The notes below the pieces were generated by a model, which saw nothing but the letters and a program-made list of their open reading frames with translations, was not told where the DNA came from and did no database searches. From Actinobacteria bacterium UBA6100 (GTDB taxonomy: Bacteria > Actinomycetota > Coriobacteriia > Anaerosomatales > Anaerosomataceae): a DNA stretch of 64,000 nt. This document shows positions 8,466 through 17,581 of the stretch, in pieces (the stretch's first letter is position 1; each line of letters opens with the position of its first letter). The position numbers and the translations under genes were made by a program. The stretch spans positions 1 through 64,000 of the forward strand of contig DIWS01000012.1 in assembly GCA_002423585.1 (NCBI GenBank). Reading direction: 5' to 3'.

Positions 8466-9107
8466 CTACCGCCCTTCGGCCGCCTCCTGCTGCGCGATCA
8501 TGTCCTTCACCTTCATCAGCCGGGTGAGGTTCGACCGCTCGGCCTCGTCGAGCTTCATGGTGATGTCGCGCACCGTCGCATCGATGGTCGGGATGAGCAC
8601 ATACTCGAGCGCGTTCACGCGCCGTCGCGTGCGTTCGATCTCGGCGGCGAGCAGTTCGATCGCCTTCTCGCGCTCGGCTAGCTCGATCATCCGCGGCGCC
8701 ACGGCCGCAAGCCGCGTGAGCGCGGTGTCGAGCACCGCCGGTGTGGTGGCGAGCGAGTAGCCGCCCGGCTCGGGCAACTCTCCGAGCGAGAAGACCGGCA
8801 CGCGCACGCTCATCAGGTTCTGCTGGGCGACATCCAGCAGCGGCAGCGCCTCGCCGGACATGAGCGCGGACGCGAGCGCCCCGCTGCCCGCCTCGGCGCG
8901 CGCGAGTGCGAACAGCCCGAACGCGCCCTGCAGCTCGCGCTCAACGTCGCGCCGCAGTCGCCGGTTGTCGGAGATGCGCGCCTGGAACTCCTTCATCAGC
9001 TCGTCGAGCTTGTCCTTGAGCAGCTTGTGGCCGCGCCGGGCGGTAGCCCCCCGCTTGCGCAACCTCAGCAGTTCCATCCGGTTGGGATTGACGCGGATCT
9101 GCGGCAT
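8466..9107 (-). CDS. atpD: V/A-type ATPase subunit D (central stalk)
   Basis: 213 residues from ATG 9107, which has GAGGGG six bases upstream; ATG 9113 overlaps the preceding stop by four bases and would add two residues. The N-terminus IRVNPNRMELLRLRKRG and the long antiparallel helical pattern are typical of subunit D, the rotor shaft that turns inside the A3B3 head. It is the last ATPase gene in the operon. Here it is separated from subunit B by a small membrane ORF. Confidence 0.93.
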   Translation of the reverse strand: MPQIRVNPNRMELLRLRKRGATARRGHKLLKDKLDELMKEFQARISDNRRLRRDVERELQGAFGLFALARAEAGSGALASALMSGEALPLLDVAQQNLMSVRVPVFSLGELPEPGGYSLATTPAVLDTALTRLAAVAPRMIELAEREKAIELLAAEIERTRRRVNALEYVLIPTIDATVRDITMKLDEAERSNLTRLMKVKDMIAQQEAAEGR

Positions 9108-9109
9108 CG

Positions 9110-9301
9110 TCATCCCCTCGCCAGCTGGAGCGCGATGACCGTGGCGGCGGCGGTGAGCGCCACGATATTCACCACGCGCAGGGCCGTGACCGTACGCGGC
9201 ACCGCGTCCACCGCCTTCTTCGCCCAGGACAACATATAGACCTGGTACGCGATCAGGCCTGCGAGCGCCACGAAGAGCGCTATGACGAGAACGTCCCTCA
9301 C
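9110..9301 (-). CDS. Small two-helix membrane protein inside the ATPase operon
   Basis: 63 residues with two predicted membrane helices ([18 protein letters not shown] and [16 protein letters not shown]) joined by a short basic loop. It is not a known V-type ATPase subunit. Its start overlaps the subunit B stop by four bases and its stop lies next to the start of subunit D, so it is translationally coupled on both sides. The coupling implies co-production with the enzyme. It could be an assembly factor, comparable in position only to AtpZ/AtpI-type helpers of F-type operons, or an accessory membrane subunit. Family not recognised. Confidence 0.75.
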   Translation of the reverse strand: MRDVLVIALFVALAGLIAYQVYMLSWAKKAVDAVPRTVTALRVVNIVALTAAATVIALQLARG

Positions 9302-10713
9302 GCCTCGATCGGCTCCTTCAGGTACTTGGCGATGTACTCGTCTTTGATGCGCTTGAGTTCGGTACGTGGCAGAAGAGCAGCAAGCTCCCAGCCGATCTCG
9401 AGCGTGCGCTCGATGGAGCGCTCCTCGTGCTCGCCCTGCCGGATGAACCTGTCCTCGAACGCATCGGCGAACGCCACGAACGCCTTGTCCGTCTCGGAGA
9501 GCGCCGCCTCGCCGAGGATCACGGCGAGTTCTTTGGCCTGGATGCCCCGCGCGTACGCGCCGAAGAGCTGGTTGCTCAGGTCGGCATGGTCCTCGCGCGT
9601 CTTGCCCGGGCCGATGCCCTTCTGCTTGAGACGCGAGAGACTCGGCAGCACCGCGAGCGGCGGATAGACGCCGGAGCGGTGGAGCGCGCGGTCCAAGATG
9701 ATCTGGCCCTCGGTGATGTAGCCGGTGAGGTCGGGGATCGGGTGGGTCTTGTCGTCATCGGGCATCGAGAGGATCGGCACCTGCGTGATCGAGCCCTTGC
9801 GGCCCTTCACGCGCCCGGCGCGCTCGTAGATCGTGGCGAGGTCGGTGTAGAGATAGCCGGGGTACCCGCGGCGGCCCGGGACCTCCTTGCGCGCGGCGGA
9901 CACCTCACGCAGCGCCTCGCAGTAGTACGTCATGTCCGTGAGGATCACGAGCACATGCATGTCGCACGTGTAGGCGAGGTACTCGGCGGCGGTGAGCGCC
10001 ATTCGCGGCGTGGCGATGCGCTCGACGGCCGGGTCGTCCGCGAGGTTCAGGAACAGCACGGCGCGCTCGATGGCGGCGGTCTTGCGGAACTCGGTGATGA
10101 AGAAGTCCGCATCCTCGAAGGTGATGCCCATCGCCGCGAACACCACGGCGAACTCACCCTCCAGCCGCTGCCCCACCACGCCCGGATCGTCGCTCCGCTC
10201 GAGCACCGCCGCCTGACGCGCGATCTGCGCCGCAAGCTGGTTGTGCGGCAGACCGCTGCCCGAGAAGATCGGCAGCTTCTGGCCGCGCACGAGCGGGTTG
10301 AGACCGTCGATGCCCGAGATGCCGGTCTGGATGAAGTCGTCCGGGAAGTCGCGAGCCGTGGGGTTGATCGGATCGCCGTAGATCGATCGACGCTCGTCCG
10401 GGATGATCTCCGGCCCGTCGTCCTTCGGCCTGCCGAGTCCGTCGAAGACGCGCCCGAGCATGTCGCGGCTCACGCCGATCTCAAGCGAGCGGCCGAGGAA
10501 CTTCACCTTCGTCTGCGCGGGGTTGGCGCCGCGCGTCCCGCCGAACGCCTGCACGAGCGCAACGTCGCGGTTCACCTCGAGCACGTTGCCGAGCGAGCGG
10601 GTGCCGTCGGGGAACTCAAGCTCCACAAGCTCGTTGTAGGTGACGTTCGCGACGTTCTCCACGAGCAGGAGCGGTCCCACGATGTCGCGTGTGGTGGTGT
10701 ATTCGCGGGCCAT
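9298..10713 (-). CDS. atpB: V/A-type ATPase subunit B
   Basis: 471 residues, the usual length. This is the non-catalytic nucleotide-binding-fold subunit of the A3B3 head. [17 protein letters not shown] occupies the P-loop region but lacks the GKT lysine-threonine of catalytic subunits, as expected for B. Other family marks are [38 protein letters not shown] and the conserved C-terminal LPRTELKRI segment. It begins one base after the subunit A stop. Confidence 0.96.
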   Translation of the reverse strand: MAREYTTTRDIVGPLLLVENVANVTYNELVELEFPDGTRSLGNVLEVNRDVALVQAFGGTRGANPAQTKVKFLGRSLEIGVSRDMLGRVFDGLGRPKDDGPEIIPDERRSIYGDPINPTARDFPDDFIQTGISGIDGLNPLVRGQKLPIFSGSGLPHNQLAAQIARQAAVLERSDDPGVVGQRLEGEFAVVFAAMGITFEDADFFITEFRKTAAIERAVLFLNLADDPAVERIATPRMALTAAEYLAYTCDMHVLVILTDMTYYCEALREVSAARKEVPGRRGYPGYLYTDLATIYERAGRVKGRKGSITQVPILSMPDDDKTHPIPDLTGYITEGQIILDRALHRSGVYPPLAVLPSLSRLKQKGIGPGKTREDHADLSNQLFGAYARGIQAKELAVILGEAALSETDKAFVAFADAFEDRFIRQGEHEERSIERTLEIGWELAALLPRTELKRIKDEYIAKYLKEPIEA

Positions 10714-12480
10714 CTACGCCACCTCTCCGTCTTCGCTCACGAGCTGCGTCTCGATGTCCGAGGCGATCTCGTCGTACACCCCGAGGTCCTTGACCGCGAG
10801 ATACTTGGCGCGCGCGATCCTCTCGCGCACGGGCGCCGAGAAGATGCCCTTGAGCGGCGCGCCTTCCCGCTGCGCCTCAACGGCCTTCTCGTGGAACAGC
10901 AGGATCGTCTTCAGCAGCAGATCCTGCTCCTTGAGTGACGAGAACTGATCGTCGTCGCGGAACGCGTTCTGCTGCAGGAAGTCCTCCCGGATGGACTTGG
11001 CGGTCTCCATGAGGATCTGCTCCTCGGCGGTGAGCGCCTCAAGGCCTACGAGCCGCACGATCTCTGCGAGCTCGCTCTCACGCTGCAGGATGGCCATACA
11101 CGCGTCGCGACGCACGCGGAACTCGGGCGACACATCCGCATCCCAGTGCGGGCGCAGCTTCTCGAGGTACAACGAGTAGCTCGTGAGCCAGTCGATCGCC
11201 GGGAAGTGCCGCTCGTACGCGAGCGTGTCCTGAAGCGCCCAGTAGACCTTCACGACCCGCAGGGTGTTCTGGACGACCGGCTCGGACAGGTCGCCTCCCG
11301 GAGGCGACACGCTGCCCACCACCGACACGCTGCCCGTGCGAGTCTCGCCCGAGGTCAGCGTCTCCACCTTCCCGGCGCGCTCGTAGAACGCCGCGAGCTT
11401 GGTGCCGAGATAGGCGGGGAACCCTTCCTCGCCCGGCATCTCTTCCAGGCGGCCGGAGATCTCGCGCATGGCCTCGGCCCAGCGGCTCGTGGAGTCGGCC
11501 TGAAGGACGACTTCGTAGCCCATGTCACGGAAGTACTCGGCCATCGTGATGCCCGTGTAGACGCTCGCCTCGCGGGCGGCCACCGGCATGTTGGAGGTGT
11601 TCGCCACGAGCACGGTGCGCTTCATGAGCGGGAAGCCCGAGTACGGGTCGGTGAGCTCGGGGAACTCCATCAGCACGTCGGTCATCTCGTTGCCGCGCTC
11701 GCCGCAGCCGATGAAGATGACCACCTGCGCGTTACTCCACTTGGCCACCTGATGCTGCGTGACCGTCTTGCCGGCGCCGAACGGGCCCGGGATGCAGGCC
11801 ACACCGCCCTTCACCAGCGGGAAGAACGTGTCGATCACGCGCGTTCCGGTCACGAGCGGCTCGTCGGCGGAGACCTTCCGCATGTACGGGCGGGGCACGC
11901 GGACCGGCCATGTCTGCATCATCGTGAGGTCACGCATCGTGCCGTCGGACGTGCGCAGCTGCGCCACGGGATCGGTCACCGTGTGATCGCCGGCCACGAT
12001 CGAGGTGATCTCGCCCTCCACGCCCGGTGGCACCATGATGCGATGCTCGATGACCTCGTTCTCCTGCACCGTGCCGATGATGTCGCCGCCCACCACGTGC
12101 GCACCCGCCGCGACGACCGGGGTGAACGCCCACCGCTTCTCGCGATCGAGGCCGGGTGCCGTGACCCCGCGCGTGAGGTAGGAGCCGACCATTCGCTCGA
12201 GCACATCGAGCGGGCGCTGGACGCCGTCGTAGACCGCGCCGAGCATGCCCGGCCCCAGCTCCACCGAGAGCGGGGCGCCGGTGCCCTCCACGGGATCTCC
12301 CGGACCGAGGCCCTCGGTCTCCTCGTAGACCTGGATCGAGGCGCGGTCGCCGCGCATCTCGATGATCTCGCCCATGAGGCCCTGCTCGCCCACCCGGACG
12401 AGATCGAACATCCTCGCCTCAACGAGACCCTCGGCGACGACGAGCGGACCGGCGACCTTCACGATCGTGCCACGTTCCAT
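10714..12480 (-). CDS. atpA: V/A-type ATPase catalytic subunit A
   Basis: 588 residues. The catalytic P-loop reads GPFGAGKTVTQHQ at about residues 232-244. The A-type bulge region and the arginine-finger-facing segments (DSTSRWAEAMREISGRLEEM) are conserved. Together with B it forms the hexameric head that makes or hydrolyses ATP, driven by or driving ion flow through the K ring. Gene order F-A-B with almost no spacing is the conserved archaeal/bacterial V-type arrangement. Confidence 0.97.
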   Translation of the reverse strand: MERGTIVKVAGPLVVAEGLVEARMFDLVRVGEQGLMGEIIEMRGDRASIQVYEETEGLGPGDPVEGTGAPLSVELGPGMLGAVYDGVQRPLDVLERMVGSYLTRGVTAPGLDREKRWAFTPVVAAGAHVVGGDIIGTVQENEVIEHRIMVPPGVEGEITSIVAGDHTVTDPVAQLRTSDGTMRDLTMMQTWPVRVPRPYMRKVSADEPLVTGTRVIDTFFPLVKGGVACIPGPFGAGKTVTQHQVAKWSNAQVVIFIGCGERGNEMTDVLMEFPELTDPYSGFPLMKRTVLVANTSNMPVAAREASVYTGITMAEYFRDMGYEVVLQADSTSRWAEAMREISGRLEEMPGEEGFPAYLGTKLAAFYERAGKVETLTSGETRTGSVSVVGSVSPPGGDLSEPVVQNTLRVVKVYWALQDTLAYERHFPAIDWLTSYSLYLEKLRPHWDADVSPEFRVRRDACMAILQRESELAEIVRLVGLEALTAEEQILMETAKSIREDFLQQNAFRDDDQFSSLKEQDLLLKTILLFHEKAVEAQREGAPLKGIFSAPVRERIARAKYLAVKDLGVYDEIASDIETQLVSEDGEVA

Positions 12481-12813
12481 CTACTCTTCCTCTTCCCTCT
12501 GCGGCACCGAGGTGCCGAGTGCACGCTCTATCGCGCGGTCCAGCTTGGCCGCGCCCACACCGCCGGCGCTTCCCGCGGCGGGTATCACCGTCACCGCCGG
12601 AATCGGCTCATCGGCCGTTTCGGCAACAAGATCGAAGATCGCCGCGTACACCGGCTCGGTGACGAACACCACGCCGAAGTCACCACGGAGGACGTCCGGC
12701 CACACCTCACGGGCATCCTCGGCACGCTCGATCGGGAACACCGTGAAGCCGAGCGGCCTGAAACCTGCCACGGACGTGACGTCACCCACCACCGCGATCC
12801 GATGCGCGGTCAC
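12481..12813 (-). CDS. atpF: V/A-type ATPase subunit F
   Basis: 110 residues, normal for subunit F. Its Rossmann-like N-terminus (RIAVVGDVTSVAGFRPLG) and DFGVVFVTEPVYAAI segment match the family. It sits on the central stalk with subunit D and modulates ATP hydrolysis. GTG 12813 overlaps the subunit C stop by four bases, and the stop abuts the start of subunit A. Confidence 0.92.
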   Translation of the reverse strand: MTAHRIAVVGDVTSVAGFRPLGFTVFPIERAEDAREVWPDVLRGDFGVVFVTEPVYAAIFDLVAETADEPIPAVTVIPAAGSAGGVGAAKLDRAIERALGTSVPQREEEE

Positions 12814-13805
12814 GAGACACGCTCCTTGAGCCGGGTGCGGACGCTCTCGCGGTCGAGACCGGCGAGTCTGCCCACCACGGCCGTGCGCAGCAGGAGCACT
12901 TCGGCCTCGCGGGCGAGCACGTATGCGAGAACGGGCTCCGCGCCGCCGGGCGCACGCCTGGCCGCGAGCATCCGGTCGGCCACGACGGCGTCCGCCGTCA
13001 TGTCGAAACGCTCGACGTCGGTCAGATCGGCTTCGGACATCCTCCCGAGGACCCGCGTGTCAGCGATCGCGATCGCGAGCTCTGCGGCCGACATCCGCGA
13101 CGCCGCGGGGATCAGGGCCTCGAGTGCCTTCGAGCCCCCCGGCACGAAGCGTGCCTGGATCTCGGCGGGCGGGAGCGACTTGGTGCGGGCGCGGATGAGC
13201 AGCCGCGCATTCGCGAGGTTGATGCGAAGCGTGGCAAGGTCACGCAAGAAGCGCACCTTGCTCGCCCGGGCGGCCTCGGCCAGCGCGGTGAACATCGCCC
13301 GGTCCACAAGCGCCTCGAGGTCATCGATGGCGGGCAGCTCCTCGGCGTCGTCGAACGTCGTCAGCAACTCGCGCATGGTCTCGGGGAGCGACCCCCCGTC
13401 ACCACCGAAGGCCTCCGGCGGGACCGAGCCGAGGGAGGTCAGCATCGCTTCGGCGCGAACCCCGAGCACGCGCGCCTTGAGCGCCGCGCGCAGGTTGGCG
13501 TAGTCGTGCGGCACCTGGAAGAAGGTGACCACCGCAGAAGGCAGGTCGGCCCGCTCAAGGAACTCCTCGTACAGATCGGAGAGCGAGGCCGCGAGCGCAC
13601 GCTCGACCTCATCCGCCGTCTCCGCGCTCTCGATGTAGCGGCCCACGTGCGTCTCGGCGAGCACGCGCTTCTGCTCGCGCAGGTCCTCGGCGTCGAGCAG
13701 GCGCTCGAACGTCGCGCGCGACAGGAGCCGTCCCTCAAGCACGCGCACCCGCCCCACGGCGAAGCCGTAGCAGATGTCGTCGCGTATGCGAGCCGTCATC
13801 GCCAC
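12810..13805 (-). CDS. atpC: V/A-type ATPase subunit C
   Basis: 331 residues, all helical, with the family N-terminus YGFAVGRVRVLEGRLLSR. Subunit C is the funnel that couples the K ring to the central stalk (V-type subunit d). GTG 13805 is used; ATG 13799 is two codons inside. It lies eight bases after the subunit E stop and overlaps subunit F. Confidence 0.9.
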   Translation of the reverse strand: MAMTARIRDDICYGFAVGRVRVLEGRLLSRATFERLLDAEDLREQKRVLAETHVGRYIESAETADEVERALAASLSDLYEEFLERADLPSAVVTFFQVPHDYANLRAALKARVLGVRAEAMLTSLGSVPPEAFGGDGGSLPETMRELLTTFDDAEELPAIDDLEALVDRAMFTALAEAARASKVRFLRDLATLRINLANARLLIRARTKSLPPAEIQARFVPGGSKALEALIPAASRMSAAELAIAIADTRVLGRMSEADLTDVERFDMTADAVVADRMLAARRAPGGAEPVLAYVLAREAEVLLLRTAVVGRLAGLDRESVRTRLKERVS

Positions 13806-13813
13806 TGCGCCCG

Positions 13814-14395
13814 CTACTCCTTCCCGCCGAAGAGCTCACGGGCCGCGACCAACAACAGGCTGTCTCGCTGGTCGGCCACGAGCGCCGCGGGCGAGACCTC
13901 CACGCGCACGCGGTCGCCCGTGAGCAGAACACCCCGGGCGATCGGAGCGGGCTCGGCGGTGGTCGTGACACGCACACCGAGCGCGTCCAAGCGCCGTTCC
14001 AACCCGCTCAGGCGCCGAGCGTCGGCTGCGGCGAACTGGAGTGTCTCCCCGCCCACCGCCGCGCGCTTCACGCCCCGGGCGATGAACTCGAGGTACTCGG
14101 CGTCCGGCATCGCCTCGAGCGCGTCACGGGCTCGGTCGAGAACGCTCTCGGCCAGCTCGCGCTTCTCAGCCAGCAGCCGGTCACGCGCGACGAGGCGAGC
14201 GTTGGCGAGCAGCGTCGCGGCCTGCTCGGCGGCGTCGTGCTCGGCGGCCGCCAGCGCGGTCGCTCGTTCGTCGGCAAGCGTCGCCTCGGCGATGCCCACG
14301 ATGCGCGCGGCTTCGGCCTCTGCGGCCCCCATCGCGTCCGCGGCCTCAGCCGCCGCATCCGTCTCGATACGGGTGAGGATGTCGGTGATCGCCAC
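13814..14395 (-). CDS. atpE: V/A-type ATPase subunit E (peripheral stalk)
   Basis: 193 residues. The N-terminal half is an Ala/Glu-rich helix (about 1-95) that would pair with the small G/H subunit encoded at the head of the operon. The C-terminal half is the globular domain that binds the A3B3 head. GTG 14395 lies ten bases after the subunit K stop. Together E and G form the peripheral stator stalks. Confidence 0.9.
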   Translation of the reverse strand: MAITDILTRIETDAAAEAADAMGAAEAEAARIVGIAEATLADERATALAAAEHDAAEQAATLLANARLVARDRLLAEKRELAESVLDRARDALEAMPDAEYLEFIARGVKRAAVGGETLQFAAADARRLSGLERRLDALGVRVTTTAEPAPIARGVLLTGDRVRVEVSPAALVADQRDSLLLVAARELFGGKE

Positions 14396-14405
14396 GTGCC
14401 CGCCC

Positions 14406-14912
14406 CTAACCCATGTACGCGGTGCTCAGGCCCAGCATCATGAGAACGGTGACGATCAGGGCGAGCACGGCGTACGTTTCGACGAGTGCGGGGAAGATGA
14501 GCGCCTTGCCCGAGTCCTCGCCGCGGCGCGCGACGATCCCGGCGGCTGCCGCGCCGGTACGGCCCTGGTAGATCGCGGTCACGAAGCACAGCCAGGCCAC
14601 CGGCTGGCACGCGAGGAACACCTTGAACCCGGCAGCGCCGGCCAGGTCGATCTGAACGTCGGCACCGAACAGCTTGAAGAAGATGAGCACGAGCACGGCG
14701 GTGATGAAGCCGTAGATGCCCTGCGTGCTCGGCATGGCCGCGATGGGCAGCAGCTTGCCGAACTTCTCCCCGTCCTCGGTCACGATGCCTGACACCACCG
14801 AGCTTGCGATGGTGATGCCGATGGCCGAACCGATACCGCCGAGGATGGCCGCGAAGCCGCCTCCGATCAGTGCCCAGTCCGCCCCTGACAGGCCCCAGAA
14901 TGCGTCGGTCAC
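14406..14912 (-). CDS. atpK: V-type ATPase membrane ring subunit K (proteolipid)
   Basis: 168 residues with four membrane helices: two hairpins fused, as in Enterococcus hirae NtpK. The ion-carrying Glu is E145 in PALVETYAVL (NtpK E139). The Na+-coordinating side chains known from the NtpK crystal structure also align: T63 and Q64 in MPSTQGIYG (NtpK T64, Q65) and Q116 in AIYQGRTG (NtpK Q110). This suggests a Na+-coupled ring, which is an inference from the ligand set. GTG 14912 overlaps the subunit I stop (GTGA) and has GGAAGGAG upstream. Confidence 0.95.
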   Translation of the reverse strand: MTDAFWGLSGADWALIGGGFAAILGGIGSAIGITIASSVVSGIVTEDGEKFGKLLPIAAMPSTQGIYGFITAVLVLIFFKLFGADVQIDLAGAAGFKVFLACQPVAWLCFVTAIYQGRTGAAAAGIVARRGEDSGKALIFPALVETYAVLALIVTVLMMLGLSTAYMG

Positions 14913-17095
14913 AGTCCCGCTCCTTCCTGCCGGACATCGCCGGCATGTAACACGAGTGACTTCGTCCTATGCACAAAGGGGCTGAACGCGCGGCCCCCAC
15001 CCTCGTAGAACTTGCTGAAGAACTCGACGAACTGCAGACGCGCCGGATGAACGAACGCGCCGAGCAGGCTGATGACCACGTTGAACACGTGGCCAACCAC
15101 GAACACCAGAGAGGCCAGAATGGCCACCACCACGCCGCCGATGATAGCCGCCCCGCCCTTCTCGAACAGCCCCCCGGCCCCGCCCATCACGAGGCCGGCC
15201 AGGATGTTGAAGACCAGTCCCACGAGCGTGCCCGACAGGCCGAGGGCCGCAAGGCGCGTGTACGAGAGGATGTCGCCGAGGAACGACGTCATGCCGTAGA
15301 CGGCGTACAGACCGCCGAGGACAGCTACCACCGAGCGGCGAACGGCCTTCGAGACAGCGAGTCCGGCGACGGTCATGCCGAGCACCGCCCATCCCAGCGG
15401 CACGCCCAGATCGAACGCCCACCCCGCGAGCGCGGCGAGCACGACAGCGAGCCACGCCGCCCCGAACGCCCGGTCCCACCCGGGCGTACCCTCCGCACCG
15501 ATCGCCGCCTCGAGCGCTCGCCCCTTGAAGATGACGGTCACGCCGACGCCGAGGACGATCGCAGGCAGCGCGAGCGACGGCGCCGCCGCAGCGACACCGA
15601 TCGCCGCGAACAGCAGCAGCGTCGAGAGCTGGCTGTAGAACGCCGAAGCCCTATCACCCCTGCGTGCGAGGTCGTAGGCTGCGACCAGGACGCCGAAGAG
15701 GACCTGGATCGTGCCGAGGACGATCATCGCGACCAGGAAGATGGGCAGATCGTCCAGCGGGGACAGTATCTGCAGCGGTGCCAGGAACGGCAGCGCGCCT
15801 TTGACGATGTCGAAATCGAGCGCGAAATACGAGCCGAAGAGCGCTCCCGCCACTATCGCACCGGCGCCCCCGTACATCAGCAGATCCATGAACTGCTTCA
15901 CGCCGGGCGCCACATCGATCCTGTTCTTGATGTACCAGGCGCCCGCGATGAGCATGAGCCCGTAGCCCACATCCCCGATGCAGATCGCGAAGAACACGAG
16001 GAAGAAGGGGGCGAGCAAGGGCGTCGGGTCGATCTCGTCGTAGCGGGGAAGCCCGTACAGGTTGGTGAGCGTCTCGAACGGCCGGATCAGCCGCGGATTC
16101 TCGAGCACCACCGGCGGCGCCTCGCCTTCGGCGGGCTCCTCCAGCGTGAGGTCGGCATCGAGCGACAGCGGTTCGAGCGCACGCTCGAGCTCGTCGCGCC
16201 GGGAAGTCCGGACCCAGCCGCTCACAGCGAAGGTGCGCTCTGTAGAGCCGAACCGCTCACGGACCGTGAGTGAGTCGAGGTCCGAGGCGATCGCCTCCAC
16301 ACGTGCGACGGCCCGGCTGTAGTGCTGCTCCGCGAGCTCGTTCGCCCGCTCATCGAGCTTGGCGAGCTCCCGGGTGATCTCTTCAGCGCGCTGGAGCGCG
16401 CGCGAGCGTTCCTCGGCGGGATAATCCGCCAGCCCGGGGAACGCGACCTCCTGGAAGTCGGTCAACGAGAGCGTCGCGCGAACGGCGTCGAGCACGGTGC
16501 AGTGCGCCATCACCACCCAGGCGGCACGTCCCCGCACGGACTGAAGCTCCTCCACCGACATGTCCGGCGTCGTCTCGCGCAGCGCCTGCCGGATCGCCGC
16601 ACCCTGGGCGGCGGGCACGATGCCCGTGAAGAGCACCACGTGCTCGGTACCCTCCCAGCGGGAGATCTGTAGGTGAAGGCCCTCCCACGGCGCCAGGTCA
16701 TCGGCGAGTTGCAGTAGGCGTGCACGCTCCCGCGTGAGCGTCGCCGACCTGGAGGAGATGTCCTCGCACTCCCGATACAGCCGCAACGCGCCTCTGTCCG
16801 CGGAGAGCGCGTGGTACTCCTCGGCACTCAGATGGATCTTCTCCGAGACGAACGCGCCAAACGACTGCGTGGAGGTGTGGTACCTGCCGAGGAAGTCACG
16901 GACGAATGTGGCGTCGGCGACCGCCTCCTCCAGCTCCCGCAGCCGGGGATCGTCGGAAGCGAGCGCGACAGGCGGCAGATCCGCCGGCGCGCCCTGGATG
17001 TCGAGCACGCCCACGAGCTGCATACGCCCGATCAGATCGTCCATCACCGACTGATGGGCGAGCACGGTGACCTTGAGCATGCGCGCAACGGTCAC
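14909..17095 (-). CDS. atpI: V/A-type ATPase subunit I (stator a-subunit)
   Basis: 728 residues. The N-terminal ~340 residues are soluble and helical (peripheral stalk attachment). The C-terminal half holds about seven or eight membrane helices, starting near LLAPFFLVFFAICIGDVGYG and including SFLGDILSYTRLAALGLSG, which carries the conserved Arg facing the K ring. This subunit provides the half-channels for ions. GTG 17095 overlaps the last base of the previous stop codon (TAGTG). Confidence 0.94.
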   Translation of the reverse strand: MTVARMLKVTVLAHQSVMDDLIGRMQLVGVLDIQGAPADLPPVALASDDPRLRELEEAVADATFVRDFLGRYHTSTQSFGAFVSEKIHLSAEEYHALSADRGALRLYRECEDISSRSATLTRERARLLQLADDLAPWEGLHLQISRWEGTEHVVLFTGIVPAAQGAAIRQALRETTPDMSVEELQSVRGRAAWVVMAHCTVLDAVRATLSLTDFQEVAFPGLADYPAEERSRALQRAEEITRELAKLDERANELAEQHYSRAVARVEAIASDLDSLTVRERFGSTERTFAVSGWVRTSRRDELERALEPLSLDADLTLEEPAEGEAPPVVLENPRLIRPFETLTNLYGLPRYDEIDPTPLLAPFFLVFFAICIGDVGYGLMLIAGAWYIKNRIDVAPGVKQFMDLLMYGGAGAIVAGALFGSYFALDFDIVKGALPFLAPLQILSPLDDLPIFLVAMIVLGTIQVLFGVLVAAYDLARRGDRASAFYSQLSTLLLFAAIGVAAAAPSLALPAIVLGVGVTVIFKGRALEAAIGAEGTPGWDRAFGAAWLAVVLAALAGWAFDLGVPLGWAVLGMTVAGLAVSKAVRRSVVAVLGGLYAVYGMTSFLGDILSYTRLAALGLSGTLVGLVFNILAGLVMGGAGGLFEKGGAAIIGGVVVAILASLVFVVGHVFNVVISLLGAFVHPARLQFVEFFSKFYEGGGRAFSPFVHRTKSLVLHAGDVRQEGAGL

Positions 17096-17403
17096 TAGAA
17101 CCCTTTCAGCACGTCAAGCACGGCCCCGAGGGCGTCATCGGCGCGGGACCCGGCATCGTCGATGATGGCGCGCGCCTCGCCCTCGGCGGAATCGGTCAAC
17201 GTCGCGGCGCTCTGACGGGCGCGAGCGAGCGCCTCGTCACGATGCGCGCCAGCGAGTGCCCGGATGTCATCGCGGCCCGCCTGCAGAAGCTCCACGGCCC
17301 TGGCGCGCGCTTCGCTAAGGGTAGCGGCGGCGGTCGCACGGGCGTCCTCGGCTTCGGCACGCGCTGCGTCTTCGGCGTGCAGGATCTTCTCGAGCTTCTC
17401 CAC
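17095..17403 (-). CDS. V/A-type ATPase subunit G/H (peripheral stalk)
   Basis: 102 residues, first gene of the operon. It is almost entirely an Ala/Glu/Arg-rich coiled-coil helix (EKLEKILHAEDAARAEAE onward), as expected for the partner of subunit E. The start is GTG 17403 with GGGGAG a few bases upstream; the frame stays open much further but those upstream codons lie in the promoter region and on the opposite strand of capA. Sequence conservation in this family is low, so assignment rests on position, length and helix pattern. Confidence 0.82.
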   Translation of the reverse strand: MEKLEKILHAEDAARAEAEDARATAAATLSEARARAVELLQAGRDDIRALAGAHRDEALARARQSAATLTDSAEGEARAIIDDAGSRADDALGAVLDVLKGF

Positions 17404-17509
17404 GCGCTCCCCACCCCAGAGAGATGTGACGGTCAGGCGTCCTTCATACGTGGTGCACCGGCGAGCGCAACTGGCGAGGCGGCGACAGGGACGCCCCATG
17501 CACCCGTAC

Positions 17510-17537
17510 AGTATAGTACGCACGAACGTCGTTCGAA
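17510..17537 (-). promoter_or_regulatory. Candidate promoter of the V-ATPase operon
   Basis: On the minus strand TTCGAA (17532-17537) and TATACT (17510-17515) are 16 bases apart. The 13-bp palindrome CGAACG-T-CGTTCG (17523-17535) lies between and over these elements and could be an operator. On the plus strand TATAGT at 17512-17517 could serve the divergent capA-like gene. Confidence 0.45.
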
Positions 17538-17581
17538 CCTTCTTCTGCAGCCGAAAGGCTGCCGACGAACGGATCTTCCCG

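Noticed and set aside
9427..13503. Long plus-strand open frames opposite the ATPase genes
   Set aside because: High GC content gives long antisense frames by chance. They are rich in Arg/His/Ala, match no family and lie over well-conserved minus-strand genes.
14969..16273. 434-residue plus-strand frame opposite subunit I
   Set aside because: Charged low-complexity antisense translation of a clear ATPase subunit I gene.
17523..17535. Possible SOS (LexA) box CGAACGTCGTTCG
   Set aside because: The LexA consensus of Gram-positives has four bases between CGAAC and GTTCG; here there are three, and no DNA-damage gene follows.
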